A DNA stretch of 21,611 nt from a virus. A program made the position numbers and the translations under genes. Of the stretch, positions 18,333-21,611 are shown in pieces. The DNA is taken from positions 1 to 21,611 of the IMG/VR virus record IMGVR_UViG_3300021959_000478; one strand, given 5' to 3'. The notes beneath the pieces are model-generated. The model did no database searches, was not told the DNA's origin, and saw only the letters and a program-made list of their open reading frames with translations. Position 1 is the stretch's first letter; each line of letters starts with the position of its first letter.

Positions 18333-20720
18333 TCAACGCCCCACGGAATACTTAAACGGCATTTCTGCGAATGCCATGTAGATGTATGTTTGACCACTTC
18401 CGTTCCAGCCGGAGTCCGTATTTCTTATTTTATAACCATTAGAATTAATATCTACGCCATAGCCTCCACCCGATCCTTCTGGGCCGGCGTCACTGGGATA
18501 CAATCTACGGTCAGCTAAGTTGTAGGTGTTTCGTTTTGCATCATGTATATACCAGTTGTTAAATGCCTGAGTTGCACATTTAAACATTATCCAAGCTGGC
18601 CTGAACCCGGTGTAGATGAAGGGGCCATCTGCCGAGCCGTTGCCTGTATATTTGCCGAAGGAACTGAAGCCTTCTACTTCTGCAAAACAGTAGGCAATAA
18701 AATTATAAGGATACCAGTTTGTTCCCGTCCCACTTCCTATTGAAAACACACTAGAAGTAGGTTCTGTGCTGTTAAACCAAGTTGAGTTTGGCCCATACAA
18801 ACCGTCAGTTGTAAATAATAGAGTATAAGCCGCACCGTTAGATTTATGGTATATAGACCAATTTCCACCTATAGTAGCGGCTTTTACAATGACTACACTT
18901 GGAGCCACACCAAGTCCATGTCCCACGGTTGCCGCTGACCCTGTTGCAGTGTATTTTACAATACTAATCCCTGCATCAGTGTTAGCAGACACGGTAGAGG
19001 TTATAGTACCGTCTGTGTTGGATACTCCAGAGCCGTTGGCTTTCCAGTTCCATGCAACGTAAGTGTGTCCGCTCTCATTAGTATAACCGTTATTGCCATT
19101 TGAAAAGCCATCGCTGTCAAATGACGTTAGCGTGTAGTTAAGGTAAACCTCTGCCACAGTTAAATCAGAGGATAATTGATAACCAGCACCACGAACTGCA
19201 TCAAATAATACATGGCGCTCTACACCACTGCGCTTTTTAACCCATGTAAAATCTGGCTGGAATCCTACACCTGTAACAGACTGTGTTGACCCATTACCCG
19301 TATAAAGCACAGTATTAAAATTCTCACCACTCGTAGTCGTACTGTTCGGGCCTATGGCTGGCTCTGGGAGGTTGGCTGTGCAGAGTGTATTGAATCCTGC
19401 TGGAGGTGTGTAAGCAAAGGATGTCTGACCAAAGTTAGTGCTTGTTTGTGAAGTGGAATAGTTTGTATTAGACATATAGTAAATGGAACTTGTCAGTCCT
19501 GTAACTGTGCCTTGAAGCGTTCCATTTTTATAAAACGATATTTGTAAGTTATCTACATCTAATGCTACACCTATAACATCATTGGTTGTAAATGTAGCGT
19601 AAGTGGCAACACTGCTTCCTTCTTTCTGAACATTACCATTCCTAAAGTAACCAACACCTCCACCACTAGCATTACCAGTAGATAAACCATTAGAAGGCTG
19701 TTTAATAATTCTTGCTACACCAACACACGGATAAGATGCGGCTGTAGAAATTCCAAGTATTTTTTCTTCCCAGTACCACTTACCTGATGTTACTGCTATT
19801 GTTGAATAGTCCAAGCTATCTTCTATACTATCATTTCCATAACTTCTCAAATTACCATCATACAATGTAGTTCTTGCAGAAGAAGCCAAAGGATTCAACG
19901 TAGCAAAGTTATTGGTAGGCGTATCAATCATCTGGTCAGAACTTGTGAGTCCTGTAACAGTGAAGTTATTACCGTTGCCACTGGAGTCTGTGCCAAGTGC
20001 GCCAGAGTTTGCGAACTTTAAGTAGAAGCCGCTGTTACCAAATGTTAAACCTGATACATCCTTTGGGATCCAAACACCGTTCTTTGTTTCACCAAAATCT
20101 GTTGCAGGTAATTGCTGACCATCTATAAATGTTGCTTCGGCTAAATAACCGTTGTAGTACCATGTAGAGTAAGCTGGTTGCGCACCAGTGCCTATTGTTT
20201 GCAGAATTGTATTGTTTAATCTTGTAACGTAGTTCTGCGCAGGATAAGTATCAGATGTTGTTCCTGTACTCCAATCGGTGAACTGCTCACCATTAAAATA
20301 TATTTTTACTCTATTAGTAGATGTTGCTTGTGTTGTGTCTACTGCAACTACAACGTGATACCAAGCAGATGTATCTCTAAAAAGTTTTTTCTGGTATGTT
20401 CTGAGAGATGTTGTGTTAGAGCCGTTATAATCTATATACCAAAAGTAGTCTGCTTGAATATGGATATGAGCATAGTTAGCATTATCTGTTGCGGCTCCCA
20501 ACATAAATGCGCCATCAGTGCCACCAGAGCCAGTGTTAGACCTTTTAATCCATACACTATATGTAAACTTTTTGCTATCTGTGGGCGTAGGCGGTGTTCT
20601 AGTTAATTTAGGCGAATCACCATAATTAAACCGAACAGAGTTATCTATGGTGTAATCATAGAAATCTCCACCAGCAGAGCCAGCGGCGGCTTGTAACATC
20701 TTTCGTGAAGAACTACTCAT
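18333..20720 (-). CDS. Tail fibre / host-recognition protein with LamG, SPRY and three C-terminal repeat modules (795 aa)
   Basis: Probably a distal tail protein contacting the host surface. From the chosen start: residues 25-215 form a LamG (concanavalin-like) domain, with FTYSVWIKRS, AWYHVVVAVD, RVKIYFNG and YLAEATFIDG as its typical strands. Residues 310-440 resemble a SPRY domain (SGKWYWEEK, VGYF, NDVIGVALDVDNLQISFYKNG) ending FAYTPPAGFNTLCTANLP. Residues 470-795 hold three tandem modules (DUF7483-like, name from memory) at 473-560, 590-681 and 691-786. The ATG at 20720 overlaps the upstream TAA (TAATG); the ATG at 20756 would add 12 residues that overlap the upstream gene. The end, AFAEMPFKYSVGR, is the usual ending of this class, so the gene appears complete. 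The HNH gene follows one base later. Confidence 0.9.
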   Translation of the reverse strand: MSSSSRKMLQAAAGSAGGDFYDYTIDNSVRFNYGDSPKLTRTPPTPTDSKKFTYSVWIKRSNTGSGGTDGAFMLGAATDNANYAHIHIQADYFWYIDYNGSNTTSLRTYQKKLFRDTSAWYHVVVAVDTTQATSTNRVKIYFNGEQFTDWSTGTTSDTYPAQNYVTRLNNTILQTIGTGAQPAYSTWYYNGYLAEATFIDGQQLPATDFGETKNGVWIPKDVSGLTFGNSGFYLKFANSGALGTDSSGNGNNFTVTGLTSSDQMIDTPTNNFATLNPLASSARTTLYDGNLRSYGNDSIEDSLDYSTIAVTSGKWYWEEKILGISTAASYPCVGVARIIKQPSNGLSTGNASGGGVGYFRNGNVQKEGSSVATYATFTTNDVIGVALDVDNLQISFYKNGTLQGTVTGLTSSIYYMSNTNYSTSQTSTNFGQTSFAYTPPAGFNTLCTANLPEPAIGPNSTTTSGENFNTVLYTGNGSTQSVTGVGFQPDFTWVKKRSGVERHVLFDAVRGAGYQLSSDLTVAEVYLNYTLTSFDSDGFSNGNNGYTNESGHTYVAWNWKANGSGVSNTDGTITSTVSANTDAGISIVKYTATGSAATVGHGLGVAPSVVIVKAATIGGNWSIYHKSNGAAYTLLFTTDGLYGPNSTWFNSTEPTSSVFSIGSGTGTNWYPYNFIAYCFAEVEGFSSFGKYTGNGSADGPFIYTGFRPAWIMFKCATQAFNNWYIHDAKRNTYNLADRRLYPSDAGPEGSGGGYGVDINSNGYKIRNTDSGWNGSGQTYIYMAFAEMPFKYSVGR

Positions 20721-21611
20721 TATGCCATCGCCTGTCCAGCAGTGAAGCCGTACCAAGTAGTACCGCCATCATGGGTGAAGAACACAAACACATCAGTCGC
20801 TCCACTAGCTGACAGCGTAGGTGCCGTACCGCCGGGCCAATCAACAGAGGCGGGCCATGTGATAGCGGAGCCGTTGTTGACAACCTTCAGCGTGAAGCTA
20901 GAGGCAAGCCCGGATGTAGCCGCATTGCTAAAGGTGTAAGTAACCGCACCAGCCAGTGCTGTAGAGAACAGGTTGCCTGTGTTGAGGTCAATGGTGACTG
21001 CACCGCTTGTGCCTGTTGCGGCGTAGTCTTCTATGTACTGACCTGTAAGTGTAAGACCAGAGGAGTTAAACCGCGCAACGGTGCTACTAGATTCTATTAG
21101 AACGTCATCGCCTGTAGTGCTATTGATAGCTAGATCGCCATTAGCGTCAATCCGTATTCTACCGGATGCAGTAACGTCTGTAGTGCGATTAAGCGTTATG
21201 TCTGCATTAGCACTGGCTCGGGTAATGCTTATATTCCCGTTGTTTAGTACAACATTGCCGCCGTCAGCGTACAGGGCATTGCCAGAGCCGTTGTTGTCGA
21301 TGAAGACTGCGTTGCCTGTGCCATCGTTTTGAACCTGAAGCGCAATACCAGTTGCAGAAGCATGGTCTACAGTGGCACGAAGGTTGATTCCAGAGAAACT
21401 AGAGCCGTTAGTGTAGAACCAGCCGTTATTCCCTGACGTGAGCGAGTCAGACTGAACTTGGAACGATGTGCCAGTAGTGGTCGCCATCTGAGCATTGATG
21501 CCAGTCGCACTTGTCGACTCACTATCAATATTCAGCGCCGAGCCATTACCATTCTGGTCGATGAAGAGGCCGCTGCCTGTGCCTCCATTGTAAATATTTA
21601 CCGCAGGCCCG
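20720..21611 (-). CDS. Repeat-rich tail protein, C-terminal part (5' end beyond window)
   Basis: The reading frame stays open from the ATG at 21487 to the right edge (41 more codons), so the visible 255-residue ORF is the end of a larger protein. Repeated Asn/Gly motifs occur: GTGSGLFIDQNGNGSAL upstream of that ATG and GTGNAVFIDNNGSGNAL about 87 residues later, with SATGI also repeated. This suggests a beta-helical or collagen-like fibre. The last 90 residues (VTIDLNTGNLFSTALAGAVT, TYTFSNAA, then TDVFVFFTHDGGTTWYGFTA) are a C-terminal module that I recall as common in marine phage fibre proteins. It precedes the LamG fibre with start/stop overlap, consistent with a fibre operon. Assignment as a tail fibre/spike is inferred. 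Confidence 0.8.
   Translation of the reverse strand, partial: GPAVNIYNGGTGSGLFIDQNGNGSALNIDSESTSATGINAQMATTTGTSFQVQSDSLTSGNNGWFYTNGSSFSGINLRATVDHASATGIALQVQNDGTGNAVFIDNNGSGNALYADGGNVVLNNGNISITRASANADITLNRTTDVTASGRIRIDANGDLAINSTTGDDVLIESSSTVARFNSSGLTLTGQYIEDYAATGTSGAVTIDLNTGNLFSTALAGAVTYTFSNAATSGLASSFTLKVVNNGSAITWPASVDWPGGTAPTLSASGATDVFVFFTHDGGTTWYGFTAGQAMA

Noticed and set aside
18332-18397. Longer start for the HNH endonuclease at 18397
   Set aside because: The added 22 residues are read from the tail fibre's last codons in another frame; the ATG at 18331 follows the fibre stop by one base.
20721-20756. Longer start for the LamG fibre at 20756
   Set aside because: It would overlap the upstream fibre gene by 37 bases; the ATG at 20720 forms the TAATG overlap used repeatedly in this operon.
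1-21611. tRNA genes, integrase/attachment sites, insertion sequences, origin
   Set aside because: None could be seen: intergenic gaps are all shorter than about 40 bases and no transposase, integrase or terminal inverted repeats were recognised.

Overview
The window is part of the genome of a tailed bacteriophage, most likely a marine one whose host is an alphaproteobacterium or similar (pelagiphage/roseophage type). The evidence is dense packing on two divergently used strands, class I ribonucleotide reductase genes, a GTA-type three-helix holin, a tail-fibre module (LamG, SPRY and a repeated C-terminal domain), a tail assembly chaperone, a free-standing Endonuclease VII/HNH gene and several very large virion proteins. 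No integrase, repressor, tRNA, CRISPR array or insertion sequence was seen. Host and morphology are inferred. The large ejection-type proteins suggest a podovirus-like particle, but no portal, capsid or tail-tube gene lies in the window to confirm it.

Layout. Bases 1-2419 (+ strand) are nucleotide metabolism: the 3' end of nrdA (cut by the left edge), two very small genes, nrdB, and a 72-residue unknown gene. These are linked by Shine-Dalgarno sites that overlap the previous stop or by directly abutting codons, so they are probably one operon that makes dNTPs during infection. Bases 2400-21611 (- strand, read right to left) are virion and lysis genes. First comes a repeat-rich tail protein cut by the right edge, then the LamG/SPRY tail fibre, an HNH endonuclease that appears inserted between the fibre and the tail assembly chaperone, and two small structural or accessory proteins. 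A membrane/lysis group follows (156-residue membrane protein, DUF6127-like protein, 3TM holin), then a DUF6321-like basic protein and a 60-residue protein. Next are four virion proteins (980, 372, 195 and 623 residues), an 1897-residue polyvalent protein and an M15 peptidase. The two strands converge, and their last genes overlap tail to tail by 20 bp.

How the genes work together. RNR supplies deoxynucleotides. The fibre proteins and chaperone build the host-recognition apparatus. The 980/372/195/623/1897-residue block is in the position, and has the composition, of internal or ejected virion proteins: Gln/Ala/Asn-rich long helices, cationic amphipathic N-termini, Gly/Ala-rich membrane-like segments, and enzyme-like domains within a giant polypeptide. 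The 3TM holin with its accessory membrane proteins and the M15 peptidase are the probable lysis functions, although about 13 kb separates them.

The most unusual features are three. The 980-residue protein has an unbroken array of about 40 eleven-residue repeats (about 440 residues). The giant 1897-residue protein has an ADP-ribosyltransferase-like module and a D-RH...MD-NN-G module set between recurring Gly-Gly motifs, in a segment with distinct base composition. The HNH endonuclease ends in what looks like the ending of the tail fibre. No stretch longer than about 40 bases lacks a coding region, and no convincing promoter or strong terminator was found by eye.
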